NCBI GenBank assembly: GCA_013388745.1
Contig: JACAER010000006.1
Span: forward strand, 62,001 to 126,000
Reading direction: 5' to 3'
Source of the DNA: Chloroflexota bacterium
Lineage (GTDB): Bacteria > Chloroflexota > Anaerolineae > Aggregatilineales > Phototrophicaceae
DNA length: 64,000 nucleotides
The notes beneath the pieces were generated by a model. The model saw only the letters and a list, made by a program, of their open reading frames with translations, was not told where the DNA came from and searched no databases. The position numbers were made by a program, and so were the translations under genes. Below, one piece after another: positions 1 to 8,042 of the stretch (positions are counted from its first letter, which is position 1; each line of letters begins with the position of its first letter).

Positions 1-1
1 G

Positions 2-1015
2 TTCCCGATCAACCATGACAAAGGGAGTTCCTACGGCGAATCACGCATTATCCGCTACGCCTATCAGGATGCTGTATACGTGGAGATGGCCAAACAGGCC
101 TTTCCGCTCTGGCGCGCGCTGGAAGCCGAAAACGCCTACCACCTGCTGACCGTCACCGGCGGCTTAGACTTCGGCGCGGCGCAGAACGCGGCACTGCGAG
201 CGACACGCAGCCAGCTTACGGCGGCGGGCATCGCGCACGAATGGCTGACACCCGGCGAAACTGCGCGGCGTTTTCCCCAGTTTCGGCTCGATGACGACAT
301 GATGGCCGTGTACCAGCCGGATGCCGGCGCCCTCAACGCTTCGGCCTGCGTGGTAGCGCTGGTGGCCGAAGCGCAAAAACGCGGCGCGGTGCTGTGCGAC
401 AATACGCCGGCCTACCATATTGATGTTCAGACCGACTCAGTAGTCGTTCACAGCGCGCGCGGCACGCACAGCGCGGGCCGGGTTGTTCTGGCGGCAGGCG
501 CCTGGATGGGCAAACTGCTGCGGGCGCTGGATCTGGGGCTGCCGCTGCTTCCCACGCGCGAGGAGCAGGTGTTTTTCGAGACGCACAACAACCCGGATTT
601 TCAGGCCGGGCGTTTTCCGGTGTTTATTCAGCACGGCGCAACCGTCTATTATGGCCTGCCCGACGCCGGCACAGGCTTAAAAGTCGGTATACACGGGCGC
701 AGTCAGCACGTGGATCCCGATCATGTCACGCGCGAGGCTGACCCGGCTTATGCGCAAAAAGTGCGCAATTGGACAGGGCGCTATATCCCTTCTGGCGCGG
801 GCGGCGTGCGCGAAACGCGCGTCTGCCTCTACACTATGACGCCCGACGAACACTTTATCATCGACACGCACCCCGCGCACAAGCATGTTGTCATCGGCTC
901 GGCCTGCTCCGGGCACGGCTTTAAGTTTGGCATTTTGACCGGCAAGATGCTGGCGGGACTGGCGCAGGGCGAACGGCTCAACCACGACTTGTTCAACCTC
1001 AGGCGTTTTCTCTAA
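2..1015 (+). CDS. Monomeric sarcosine oxidase / N-methyl amino acid oxidase family flavoenzyme (5' partial)
   Basis: The reading frame is open from base 2 and its start lies before the window, so the N-terminal dinucleotide (GxGxxG) FAD motif is not visible; 337 residues remain. The first codons read HDKGSSYGESRIIRYAYQ, which matches the motif that follows the FAD fold in monomeric sarcosine oxidase and N-methyltryptophan oxidase. Near the C-terminus, VCLYTMTPDEHFIID carries the cysteine (residue 275 of the fragment) that binds FAD covalently in this family, followed by GSACSGHGFKFG, the conserved flavin-contacting loop. The reaction in the family is oxidative demethylation of secondary amines such as sarcosine, giving formaldehyde and H2O2. 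The exact substrate cannot be read from the sequence. The next gene starts 87 bases downstream on the same strand and may be cotranscribed. Confidence 0.85.
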   Translation, partial: FPINHDKGSSYGESRIIRYAYQDAVYVEMAKQAFPLWRALEAENAYHLLTVTGGLDFGAAQNAALRATRSQLTAAGIAHEWLTPGETARRFPQFRLDDDMMAVYQPDAGALNASACVVALVAEAQKRGAVLCDNTPAYHIDVQTDSVVVHSARGTHSAGRVVLAAGAWMGKLLRALDLGLPLLPTREEQVFFETHNNPDFQAGRFPVFIQHGATVYYGLPDAGTGLKVGIHGRSQHVDPDHVTREADPAYAQKVRNWTGRYIPSGAGGVRETRVCLYTMTPDEHFIIDTHPAHKHVVIGSACSGHGFKFGILTGKMLAGLAQGERLNHDLFNLRRFL

Positions 1016-1102
1016 CCGCTGACTCACACAACGGGGCGCAGCCATAGCACGCCCTTTTGCACACGTTTTCCGGCACCCTGTACTCAACAAAAAGGCGCAG
1101 GC

Positions 1103-2095
1103 ATGACAGTTTTGTATCACGAAGACGATGGCGATCTCAGCGTATTGGCGGGCAGGCAGGTGGCCGTCATTGGTTACGACGGCTTAGGGCAGTCCTTCGC
1201 GCTCAATCTGCGTGACAGCGGCATTCCGATTATCGTCGGCGTCGATGAGCGCGCACAGGCCAATGCGGCGGCAGAAGACGGCTTGCGCGCCGCAACCATC
1301 GTTGACGCCGTGACCGATGCGCAGATTATCCTGCTGCTGCTGCCGGATGAAAATATGGCGCAGATTTATATCGAGCGCGTCGCGCCGCACCTAGAACGCG
1401 GCGATACGTTGGTTTTCGCCAGCGGTTACAACGTCGCCTTCGGCTTCATCGAAGCGCCGCCCTTTGTCGATGTCGGCCTGATCGCGCCGCGCACACTGGC
1501 TGCTGCCGTGCGCGAACGTTACCTCAGCGAACAGGGCTTTTACAGCCTGGTCGCGGTGGGGCAGGACGCCAGCCGCCGCACCTGGCCGACCGTGCTGGCG
1601 CTGGCAAAAGCCGTTGGCTCGCTCAAGGCCGGCGCGATCGAGGTCAGTATCGAGCAGGAAGCCGAACTGGATCTGTTCGTGCAGCAGGCGATTCTGCCGG
1701 CGTTCCACCATTTGATGACCACCGCCGCCAATCTGCTGCTGAAAATGGGCTACCCCGCCGAAGCCGCGCTCAGCGATTTATATATCTCCGGCGAATTCAC
1801 CGATTATCTGCGCCAGGCCAGCGCCAAAGGGCTGCTGCACGCCTTACAGCAAACCTCGCTCACCAATCAGTACGGTACTATGAGCCGTATGGAGCGCTTC
1901 AACGATTTGAAGTTAGAACGCCTGATGGAAATCACGCTGGAAGAAATCCGGCGCGGCGGGTTTGCCAAGGAATGGGCGCGCGAATACAGCACCAATTCCC
2001 CACGCCTGAAAAAGCTGCAAAAAATACAGGCCGAAATGGATTTGTGGGAACTGGAACAGCAAACACTGGAAATGTTAGGGCGCGCAGTGAAATAG
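1103..2095 (+). CDS. Ketol-acid reductoisomerase-like protein with degenerate active site
   Basis: This 330-residue protein has the length and layout of class I ketol-acid reductoisomerase (IlvC): an N-terminal Rossmann domain (QVAVIGYDGLGQSFALNLRDSG, residues about 18-40; LLLPDE near 73-78) and a C-terminal all-helical domain (DLFVQQ, about 193-198; NQYGTMSR). Residues needed for catalysis in the family appear replaced. The usual HGFNIH is SGYNVA, APKGPG is APRTLA, DLFGEQ is DLFVQQ, and the YFECLHELK metal-binding helix is not recognisable. It therefore probably does not run the isomeroreductase reaction of branched-chain amino acid synthesis. It may be a repurposed NAD(P)-binding protein. 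It follows the amine oxidase on the same strand. Fold assignment is fairly sure; function is unknown. Confidence 0.7.
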   Translation: MTVLYHEDDGDLSVLAGRQVAVIGYDGLGQSFALNLRDSGIPIIVGVDERAQANAAAEDGLRAATIVDAVTDAQIILLLLPDENMAQIYIERVAPHLERGDTLVFASGYNVAFGFIEAPPFVDVGLIAPRTLAAAVRERYLSEQGFYSLVAVGQDASRRTWPTVLALAKAVGSLKAGAIEVSIEQEAELDLFVQQAILPAFHHLMTTAANLLLKMGYPAEAALSDLYISGEFTDYLRQASAKGLLHALQQTSLTNQYGTMSRMERFNDLKLERLMEITLEEIRRGGFAKEWAREYSTNSPRLKKLQKIQAEMDLWELEQQTLEMLGRAVK

Positions 2096-2150
2096 CCGAA
2101 CAAGAGGCATGAACCCTTTTTCCCCCGTGTGATCCGCAATCACCGTTTTG

Positions 2151-2930
2151 CTAACGTGCGCGCCTAAGCCCAACGATATTGTCGATCAGCGCCAGAAACA
2201 CGAACAGGTTAGGGATGCTGCCCGCCGGCACATTCGCCCAGTTGAACCATTTGCCCTGTTTCTTGAAGGTCACGAAACCACTTTGCACCTGCGCGCCTTC
2301 GACTTCTGACCACGGCAGAAATTTTTTGCCGTAATTGATGCCCTCCTTGCTGATACTGAACGCGCCGAACTGCACCGGCTGCCCCGCCTGATACGTCAGC
2401 ATCGCCTGCGGAAACACGCGCTTATTCACTTCAGTTTGCAGTGTTTGCCCCAACGCAGCAATGCCATTGATTTCGTTGCTGAATTTCAGCTTGCGGCCGT
2501 CCGCTGTCTGGAGAGTATAGACATATACACTGCGCACGACACGGCCATAGCGCTGATAATGCGTAATGCTCTGCCATATGCTGCGAACCTCATCCCAGCG
2601 CAGCGCTTCCACTTTGCTGCCTTTGACGCGCGCCAGCCCATTGCTATAAACCTGCACGTACAGCCCGCGATTATGAAAGCCAATACCATACATCAGCGCC
2701 ACGCCCGCCACCACACTGCCGATAGCGAAGACTAGAAACAAGGTTTCACTGTTCGAATCCCTGAAACGATCGTTGACCGCATCGAGATAGCCGGCGAAAA
2801 ACACACCCGCCAGCACCATACAGCCGATCAACAGCGCAATTGCCAACCCCATCTGATTCTGTGCCGGATAACGCACGCCCGGCGTCCCCAGCGCCGACAG
2901 CGCGTCCTGTCCCATTTGCGCTTGTGCCAT
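2151..2930 (-). CDS. Membrane protein resembling the DUF6585 family
   Basis: A 259-residue protein with two predicted membrane segments near the N-terminus (about residues 22-42, and 60-85 around FLVFAIGSVVAGVALMYGIG). Two PH-like beta-rich halves follow: VQVYSNGLARVKG...LRWDEVRSIW, then GAFSISKEGINYGKKFLPWSEVEG. The second half ends in the NWANVPAGSIPNLFVFLALID motif, which I associate with DUF6585-type proteins of unknown function. I chose the ATG at 2930 because GGAAGGGAT lies at a good distance upstream; an in-frame ATG at 2999 and the longer frame from 3041 are possible but have poorer ribosome sites. It is transcribed convergently to the gene before it and divergently from the SDR gene. 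No function can be assigned. Confidence 0.65.
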   Translation of the reverse strand: MAQAQMGQDALSALGTPGVRYPAQNQMGLAIALLIGCMVLAGVFFAGYLDAVNDRFRDSNSETLFLVFAIGSVVAGVALMYGIGFHNRGLYVQVYSNGLARVKGSKVEALRWDEVRSIWQSITHYQRYGRVVRSVYVYTLQTADGRKLKFSNEINGIAALGQTLQTEVNKRVFPQAMLTYQAGQPVQFGAFSISKEGINYGKKFLPWSEVEGAQVQSGFVTFKKQGKWFNWANVPAGSIPNLFVFLALIDNIVGLRRAR

Positions 2931-3094
2931 AAAACCGATCCCTTCCTGGTAGACGAATAATGGCAGAGTGCGGTGTTCATTATCTACAATTGTGTTCATT
3001 ATAAGGGCAATTCTGGAAGGCGCGTTGTAACAAATCTGCAAAAAACGCGACTCCGATGTGTGCAGGATTCAAGGTTTTCGCAAGGAGCATAACC

Positions 3095-3808
3095 ATGTCT
3101 TTTCAGGGCAAAGTGGTGATCGTCACAGGGGCGACGGGCAATCTGGGGCGCGCCGTCGTCCAGCGCTTCGCCAGTGAGGGTGCGCGATTGGTGCTGGTAG
3201 ACCGCAACGCCGAAGCGATCGAGAAATACGTGACCGAAGCCGGCATCCGCGACTATCTGCCGTCGATCACCGACGCGGGTAATCCCGAATCGGTGGAAGC
3301 GATGATCGCGGCGGTCGAGCAAAAATACGGCCAGATCGACGTGCTGGCGCACACGGTGGGCGGCTACGACGCGGGTAAAGCGGTGCATGAGGCCGGCAGC
3401 CTGGAAGTGTACGAGAAGATGATGAATCTCAACGTGCGCCCGATCTATGTGTTGGCCGGGCGTGTCGCCCGCTATATGGTCGAAAAAGGCGCACCGGGAA
3501 AAATCGTGGTGGTGCTGGCGCGCGCGGCGCTCAAAGGCGGCAAAGGCTCCGGCGCCTACACCGCCAGCAAAGCGGCGGCGCTGCGCGTGGTCGAAAGCAT
3601 GGCGGCAGAACTCAGGGACATGGGCATTAACGTCAACGGCGTCGCCCCCAGCATTATCGACACGCCGCTCAACCGCAAAGACATGCCCAACGCCGATTTC
3701 GAAAAATGGGTCAAGCCGGCGCAGTTGGCCGACGCCATCGCCTTTTTGGCCTCAGACGCCGCCCACGCGGTTCACGGCACGATGCTGGAAGTTTACGGAC
3801 GCGCGTAG
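3095..3808 (+). CDS. Short-chain dehydrogenase/reductase (SDR)
   Basis: A 237-residue classical SDR. The cofactor motif TGATGNLG is at residues 11-18, the D-x-N stretch (VDRNAEA) follows strand 2, and the catalytic Tyr-Lys pair sits in AYTASKAA. ASDAAHAVHGTMLEVYGRA closes the fold. Thirteen residues before the tyrosine, where the catalytic serine normally sits, the sequence reads LARAAL, that is alanine. My recollection is that some SDR subfamilies carry the same substitution, so this may be a family trait and not damage. The start at 3095 is supported by AAGGAG at 3082-3087, which is a better site than the longer frame from 3056. Substrate unknown; probably an NAD(P)-dependent oxidoreductase acting in the cytoplasm as a single-gene unit. 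Confidence 0.85.
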   Translation: MSFQGKVVIVTGATGNLGRAVVQRFASEGARLVLVDRNAEAIEKYVTEAGIRDYLPSITDAGNPESVEAMIAAVEQKYGQIDVLAHTVGGYDAGKAVHEAGSLEVYEKMMNLNVRPIYVLAGRVARYMVEKGAPGKIVVVLARAALKGGKGSGAYTASKAAALRVVESMAAELRDMGINVNGVAPSIIDTPLNRKDMPNADFEKWVKPAQLADAIAFLASDAAHAVHGTMLEVYGRA

Positions 3809-3876
3809 GTAAATTCTCTAATCTAATATCCAGGCTTTATGAGTTCGATTTGTAGCAATTTTTCGCATGCGCGCGC

Positions 3877-3882
3877 TATAAT
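3877..3882 (+). promoter_or_regulatory. Putative -10 box upstream of the sugar ABC transporter
   Basis: A perfect TATAAT lies 68 bases before the ATG of the binding-protein gene. No convincing -35 hexamer is seen at 16-18 bases upstream, so the promoter is tentative; an activator could compensate. Confidence 0.4.
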
Positions 3883-3949
3883 CGAGCGCAAGGAAATCGT
3901 AATGGGTCGATTTCCAGCGCTACAGTCTAAAAAGTCTGGAGATAAGATT

Positions 3950-5233
3950 ATGTCGAATCGTAAGTTTTATGCACTACTCCTGTTGACAGCAGTGCTGCTG
4001 ACACTGGGCATTGCCAGCCTGTCAGTACACGCGCAGGACGTTTCCGGCGACCTTGAGATTTTCTCGTGGTGGGTCGGCGGCGGCGAAGCGGCGGGTCTGG
4101 AAGCCCTGATTGCCCGCTTCGGCGAACTGTATCCTGATGTAAACGTAATTAACTCGGCGGTAGCGGGCGGATCGGGCGTTAATGCGCAGGCTGTACTCAG
4201 CAGCCGTATGCAGGGCGGTGATCCGCCTGACACTTTCCAGGTACACGCCGGGTCGGAATTGAATGACACCTGGGTGGCCGCAGGCGTGATGGAACCCCTG
4301 AACTTCATCTATGAAGAAGAAGGCTGGACGGAATCGTATCCCGAAGGCCTGATCTCGCTCATCAGCGATGCCGAAGGCAACATTTACAGCGTGCCGGTCA
4401 ACATTCACCGCTCGAACGTTATGTGGTATGTCCCCGCCAACCTCGAACAGTGGGGGGTGACCGTTCCCGCGACGTGGGAAGAATTCGTCACCACGACCTG
4501 CCCCGCTCTGCTGGCGGCGGATGTGACCCCGCTGGCCGTTGGCCAAGCGTGGACGCAGATGCATCTGTGGGAAAGTGTGGCGCTCGGTGTGCTGGGGCCA
4601 GAAGCCTATGCCGGTCTGTGGACGGGCGACACCGATTGGGCCAGCGCCGAAGTGACCAGCGTCTTTGAAACCTACGGTCAGGTGCTCGCTTGCTCCAACA
4701 GCGATCGCGATGGCTTGAGCTGGCAAGATGCCTCGCAGCGCGTCATCAACGGCGAAGCCGCCTTCAATGTCATGGGCGACTGGGCCGCGGGCTACTTCCT
4801 GGTTGACCTGGCGCTGGAACCGGGTGTGGGCTTTGCCTGGTCTGCCTCTCCCGGCACGGAAGGCGCGTTCCTGATGCTGTCCGACACCTTCGGGCTGCCG
4901 GTAGGCGCGCCCAACCGCGAAGCCGCTGTGGCCTGGCTGCGCTTCCTCGGCAGCGCCGAGGCCCAGGATATCTTCAACCCGCTCAAGGGTTCACTGCCGG
5001 CCAACACCGACGCCGACATCGAAAACACCGAACTGTATAACGCCTACTTCCAGGATGCCTACACCGACTGGACGACCAACGCCATTGTCGGCAGCCTGGC
5101 GCACGGCGCGGTGGGTTATGGCGAATTCAAGGACGGTTTCAGCAATATTCTGGCCGTGTTCGCCACTGATGGCGACGTGGCCGCTGCTCAGGCGATCGCC
5201 GTCGAACTGTGGAACGAAGTCTACGGCGAATAA
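3950..5233 (+). CDS. Sugar ABC transporter, extracellular solute-binding protein (family 1)
   Basis: A 427-residue secreted protein that captures a sugar, probably glucose or another hexose, and hands it to the two permeases downstream. Residues 1-25 form a signal peptide ending SVHA/Q, with no lipobox cysteine, so the anchoring mode is unclear. The mature N-terminus LEIFSWWVGGGEAAGLEAL and the SSRMQGGDPPDTFQVHAG stretch are typical of glucose/mannose-type family 1 binding proteins. The ATG at 3950 is preferred over the frame opening at 3839 because it has a GGAG site and places the signal peptide at the very N-terminus. It is the first gene of an operon with permeases at 5341 and 6446. A strong hairpin separates it from them. 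No ATPase gene is nearby, so a shared MsmK/UgpC-type ATPase encoded elsewhere is expected. Confidence 0.9.
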   Translation: MSNRKFYALLLLTAVLLTLGIASLSVHAQDVSGDLEIFSWWVGGGEAAGLEALIARFGELYPDVNVINSAVAGGSGVNAQAVLSSRMQGGDPPDTFQVHAGSELNDTWVAAGVMEPLNFIYEEEGWTESYPEGLISLISDAEGNIYSVPVNIHRSNVMWYVPANLEQWGVTVPATWEEFVTTTCPALLAADVTPLAVGQAWTQMHLWESVALGVLGPEAYAGLWTGDTDWASAEVTSVFETYGQVLACSNSDRDGLSWQDASQRVINGEAAFNVMGDWAAGYFLVDLALEPGVGFAWSASPGTEGAFLMLSDTFGLPVGAPNREAAVAWLRFLGSAEAQDIFNPLKGSLPANTDADIENTELYNAYFQDAYTDWTTNAIVGSLAHGAVGYGEFKDGFSNILAVFATDGDVAAAQAIAVELWNEVYGE

Positions 5234-5288
5234 GCTGCTGCGCAGTCAGATGGGCGAGGTCTGAACTTCGCCTCTAAAGATTGTTCGA

Positions 5289-5320
5289 CAAACGGCGAGT
5301 CTCTACAGGCTCGCCGTTTG
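5289..5320 (+). promoter_or_regulatory. Intercistronic stem-loop between binding protein and permease genes
   Basis: Positions 5289-5299 and 5310-5320 form a perfect 11-bp stem with a 10-base loop. It is followed by CGCAAAAAAA and not a T-run, so it is not a classic terminator. Its place between the binding-protein gene and the permeases suggests an mRNA-stabilising or partial attenuation element that keeps the binding protein in excess, as known for the malE-malF spacer. Confidence 0.6.
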
Positions 5321-5340
5321 CGCAAAAAAAGGAGCCACCG

Positions 5341-6444
5341 ATGTCCAAAGCAGGGCGCATCACCGCCTTTTTCGTGCTGCTGCCATCCATCGTGTTATTA
5401 GCTATTTTTGTCTACGGTTTGATTTGGGGCACACTGACCACCTCGCTGACCGATCTGGAGCGTGTAGCGGCGCTGCGCGGCCTGCCCGGTCAGTTTATCG
5501 GCGCGGAAAACTACGAACGTCTGGTCAACTCCGGCCTTGAGCGCCGCTTTCGCATCGACATGGTGAATACGGTTTTCTTCACGCTGTCGTTCATCGCTGC
5601 CTGTCTTGCCAGCGGGCTGGGGCTGGCAGTGCTCATCGATCAAAAAATCCAGTTCGAGGGTGTTTTTCGCACTATTTTCCTGTTCCCGATGGCCCTCTCC
5701 TTCGTCGTCACGGGGGTCGTCTGGCGCTGGTTATTCCAGCAGAATTCCGGCCTGAACGTCTTGCCCACCGCCATCGGCTTGCCGGCGGGCAATTTCTCCT
5801 GGCATCTGAGTCAGGATAAGCTGTTTACCTTCAATTGGGCAGATGTGCCCAATATTCTGGTCATGGTCGTCTGCGGTCTGGTGATTTACTTTGCGCTCAA
5901 CGCCTACATGAAAAAGAAGTCGCAGCGCGCCGCGTTTTTGGCCGCGGTTGCGTTTTTACTGCTGATGCTGGTCACGTTTAATGTGCCCAATCAGGCCGCC
6001 CCGCTGCGCAGCGAAGAACACGGCTTTAATGTCGCGCTGTTTTCGATCACGATCGCGGCGGCCTGGCAGATGAGCGGCTACACGATGGCGATGTATCTGG
6101 CCGGGCTGCGTGGTATCAGCGACGATCTGCGCGAAGCCGCGCGCGTGGATGGCGCGACCGAACTGGGCGTTTACCGGCACATCGTCCTGCCGCTGCTGCA
6201 ACCGATTACCCTCAGCGCGATGATTATTCTGGGGCATATTTCGCTCAAGATCTTCGATCTGGTTTACACCATCGGCGGCGAAAACCCGCTGCAAATCGAC
6301 ATGCCGGGTCTCTATATGTATTTCGTGACCTTCCGTTCCGGCGATTACGGACGCGGCGCAGCCATCGCCACCATCATGCTGATTATGGTCGCGATCGTGA
6401 TTGTGCCCTATCTGGCAACCAGCCTGCGCAAGGAGAGAAACTAA
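5341..6444 (+). CDS. Sugar ABC transporter permease (MalF type)
   Basis: A 367-residue inner-membrane permease with multiple hydrophobic segments, the first at about residues 6-29. The EAA cytoplasmic loop that contacts the ATPase is present ([24 protein letters not shown]), with the conserved glycine of the G-x-x-x-x-x-x-x-x-x-L-P spacing. A longer periplasmic insertion lies around residues 135-160. An unusual hydrophobic and charged stretch ([22 protein letters not shown]) adds an extra membrane segment compared with the shorter second permease, as in MalF-like subunits. The ATG at 5341 follows AAAAAAAGGAG. The stop codon is one base before the next start, so translation is coupled to the second permease. 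Confidence 0.9.
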   Translation: MSKAGRITAFFVLLPSIVLLAIFVYGLIWGTLTTSLTDLERVAALRGLPGQFIGAENYERLVNSGLERRFRIDMVNTVFFTLSFIAACLASGLGLAVLIDQKIQFEGVFRTIFLFPMALSFVVTGVVWRWLFQQNSGLNVLPTAIGLPAGNFSWHLSQDKLFTFNWADVPNILVMVVCGLVIYFALNAYMKKKSQRAAFLAAVAFLLLMLVTFNVPNQAAPLRSEEHGFNVALFSITIAAAWQMSGYTMAMYLAGLRGISDDLREAARVDGATELGVYRHIVLPLLQPITLSAMIILGHISLKIFDLVYTIGGENPLQIDMPGLYMYFVTFRSGDYGRGAAIATIMLIMVAIVIVPYLATSLRKERN

Positions 6445-6445
6445 C

Positions 6446-7339
6446 ATGGCCGCCACTTCTGTCCCGCTCGGCACAACCCGGCGTCCAGCCATTAAACCCG
6501 GACGTATCTTGATCTACGCGCTGCTCATCCTGTTCCTGCTGCTGTTTTTGCTGCCCGTGTATATGGTGATTATCACCAGCTTCAAGAGTTTTCAGGAAGT
6601 CGATCTCAGCCGCATGTGGCAGCTCCCCGTCAGCCTGAATTTCGAGAGTTTTGCCCGCGCGTGGGAGGTTTTGGCGCCTAACTTCGCCAACAGCCTGCTG
6701 CTGGTCGTGCCCGCAACCGCCATCTCGGCCATCATCGGCTCGCTCAACGGCTATGTGCTGGCGAAATGGCGCTTTCCCGGCGCCAATATCCTCTTTCCGC
6801 TGATGCTCTTTGGCATGTTTATTCCTTATCAGGCGATTCTGATCCCGCTGGTGCAGTTCTTGAACTCTGTCTGTCTCGTGCCCAATGCCGACGGCACATG
6901 CTCGACGAGTCTGTATGGCAACATTTTCGGGTTGATTCTGGTGCATGTGGTCTACGGCATTCCGATCACAACGCTGATCTTCCGCAACTACTACACCGAA
7001 GTCCCCGACGAAATGCTGGAAGCCGGCGCTATTGACGGGTCGGGCTTCTGGGGACTGTACTGGTATATTGTGCTGCCAATCAGCCTGCCCGGTTTTGTGG
7101 TCGTCATCATCTGGCAGTTTACGCAGATCTGGAACGAATTTCTCTTCGGCGTGACGATTGCCGGTTCCAGCGCGCAGCCGATCACGGCGGCGCTGCAAAA
7201 CCTCTCCGGCAGCCAGATCGTCGAATGGAATGTGCAGATGGCCGGCGCGTTTTTGACAGCGCTGCCCACCCTGCTGGTGTATATCCTGCTGGGACGTTTT
7301 TTCATTCGCGGCCTGCTGGCCGGCAGCATCAAAGGCTAA
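6446..7339 (+). CDS. Sugar ABC transporter permease (MalG type)
   Basis: A 297-residue integral membrane protein, about six segments, that pairs with the upstream permease to form the sugar channel. The first segment is [25 protein letters not shown]. The EAA loop reads [25 protein letters not shown]. The ATG at 6446 has AAGGAGAG ten to sixteen bases upstream, inside the end of the previous gene, and the intergenic gap is a single base. An insertion with two cysteines ([19 protein letters not shown]) lies in a periplasmic loop and could form a disulfide; I have seen similar loops in glucose-type MalG permeases. The gene ends the operon, followed directly by a terminator. Confidence 0.9.
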   Translation: MAATSVPLGTTRRPAIKPGRILIYALLILFLLLFLLPVYMVIITSFKSFQEVDLSRMWQLPVSLNFESFARAWEVLAPNFANSLLLVVPATAISAIIGSLNGYVLAKWRFPGANILFPLMLFGMFIPYQAILIPLVQFLNSVCLVPNADGTCSTSLYGNIFGLILVHVVYGIPITTLIFRNYYTEVPDEMLEAGAIDGSGFWGLYWYIVLPISLPGFVVVIIWQFTQIWNEFLFGVTIAGSSAQPITAALQNLSGSQIVEWNVQMAGAFLTALPTLLVYILLGRFFIRGLLAGSIKG

Positions 7340-7361
7340 AATCTCAACAGCTTGCGGCAAG

Positions 7362-7390
7362 AAGGCGTGCCGGCCCGGCGCGCCTTTTTT
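7362..7390 (+). terminator. Rho-independent terminator of the sugar ABC operon
   Basis: An 11-bp stem with one G-T pair (AAGGCGTGCCG / CGGCGCGCCTT) and a three-base loop runs straight into six T residues, 22 bases after the permease stop codon. Confidence 0.85.
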
Positions 7391-7425
7391 AGTGTGGCCT
7401 GAGCGCCCACACCGGCTTTTGCCCA

Positions 7426-7455
7426 TTGACATGCTGTGCCTGCGGGTGATAAGAT
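7426..7455 (+). promoter_or_regulatory. Sigma-70-type promoter of the two CAU tRNA genes
   Basis: TTGACA at 7426-7431 and TAAGAT at 7450-7455 are 18 bases apart. Transcription would begin a few bases before the initiator tRNA at 7467, the normal arrangement for stable RNA genes. Confidence 0.65.
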
Positions 7456-7466
7456 GCTCCTCATAT

Positions 7467-7789
7467 TGCGGGGTAGAGCAGAGGCAGCTCGTCGGGCTCA
7501 AGTCGCAAAGTTGGTTAACAACTGAGCAAAAGGGCGGCATCAGGAGAAATCCTGGTGTGCTTTCCTGTCAAATTCGGGGAAACCCTCTTACTTGTAGGGC
7601 AATCCCGAGCCAAGCCCAGAAGATAACTTCCGGGAAGGTGTAGAGACTTGACGGCAGGCACCTGACTGGCGCAGCGCGCCAAAAGGTGAAGAGAAAGTCC
7701 AAAGCGCAACTGTGAACAGGTTCACAGCCAGCGAAAGTTGGAGCGTTTGCATAACCCGGAGGTCACAGGTTCGAATCCTGTCCCCGCTA
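7467..7789 (+). tRNA. Initiator tRNA-Met (CAU) split by a group I intron
   Basis: Exon 1 (7467-7498) and exon 2 (7750-7789) join to a complete cloverleaf. It has a 7-base acceptor arm, D stem GAGC/GCTC, anticodon stem TCGGG/CCCGG, loop CTCATAA with anticodon CAU, and T stem ACAGG/CCTGT. Initiator features are clear: position 1 (T) cannot pair with position 72 (T), and three consecutive G-C pairs (29-31 with 39-41) close the anticodon stem. CCA is not encoded. The splice sites are placed by the group I rule: a U ends the first exon and a G ends the intron. This puts the intron between U33 and C34. Sites one or two bases later would give the same mature RNA, since CA occurs at both borders. If no intact second copy exists, all translation initiation depends on splicing. 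Confidence 0.92.
7499..7749 (+). ncRNA. Group I self-splicing intron (subgroup IC3-like), ~251 nt
   Basis: The core elements can be traced by eye. P1 is the exon end GCTCA pairing with TGAGC near 7522-7530. P3 is CCTGTCAA (7564-7571) with the TTGAC...AGG segment at 7649-7659. P4 is TCGGG (7574-7578) with CCCGA (7604-7608), and P5 is CCCT/AGGG. The GAGCCAAGCC joining segment after P4 (7607-7616) is diagnostic. P6 is CCCAGAAG/CTTCCGGG. P7 is GAGACT (7643-7648) with AGTCC (7696-7700). P8 is CACCT/AGGTG with an inner TGGCGC/GCGCCA. P9 is CTGTGAAC/GTTCACAG (7710-7727). The core closely resembles cyanobacterial and plastid tRNA-Leu introns. P4 differs by a compensated base-pair change relative to the tRNA-Leu intron sequence as I recall it. 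There is no endonuclease ORF, so the intron is probably immobile now. Confidence 0.92.
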
Positions 7790-7811
7790 CTCATATCCAT
7801 ATCTTTATACT

Positions 7812-7885
7812 GCCGACGTAGCTCATTCGGTTAGAGCGGTTCACTCATAATGAACAGGTAGTAGGTTCGAGTCCTATCGTCGGCA
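7812..7885 (+). tRNA. tRNA-Met (CAU), elongator
   Basis: A full cloverleaf: acceptor GCCGACG/CGTCGGC, D stem GCTC/GAGC, anticodon stem GTTCA/TGAAC around loop CTCATAA (anticodon CAU), T arm GTAGG-TTCGAGT-CCTAT, discriminator A, no encoded CCA. Body sequence (ACGTAGCTCA, CACTCATAATG) resembles elongator tRNA-Met more than the lysidine-modified tRNA-Ile2 that shares this anticodon, but Ile2 cannot be wholly excluded. It is uninterrupted and lies 22 bases after the split initiator tRNA. Confidence 0.92.
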
Positions 7886-7891
7886 ACACAG

Positions 7892-7920
7892 CACCCTTTT
7901 CACAAGGGTGTTTTTGTTTT
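7892..7920 (+). terminator. Terminator of the tRNA-Met pair
   Basis: CACCCTT and AAGGGTG form a short stem (7892-7910) followed by TTTTTGTTTT. Confidence 0.85.
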
Positions 7921-8042
7921 GCAACCTGCGTCTGTGCGCCTTAATGGCATTGGTATCCCCCGCCGTTCCTTGTTAAACTCCCCTGCGATTGCAGCATCAC
8001 AATAGAAACCTTAATCACCAGGAATCGTTCAAGGAGTTTTCT

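Noticed and set aside
7392-7800. ORFs over the tRNA-Met region (for example 7392-7643 plus and 7588-7800 minus)
   Set aside because: They lie inside the tRNA exons and group I intron and show no protein motif, so they are chance frames. No intron endonuclease is present.
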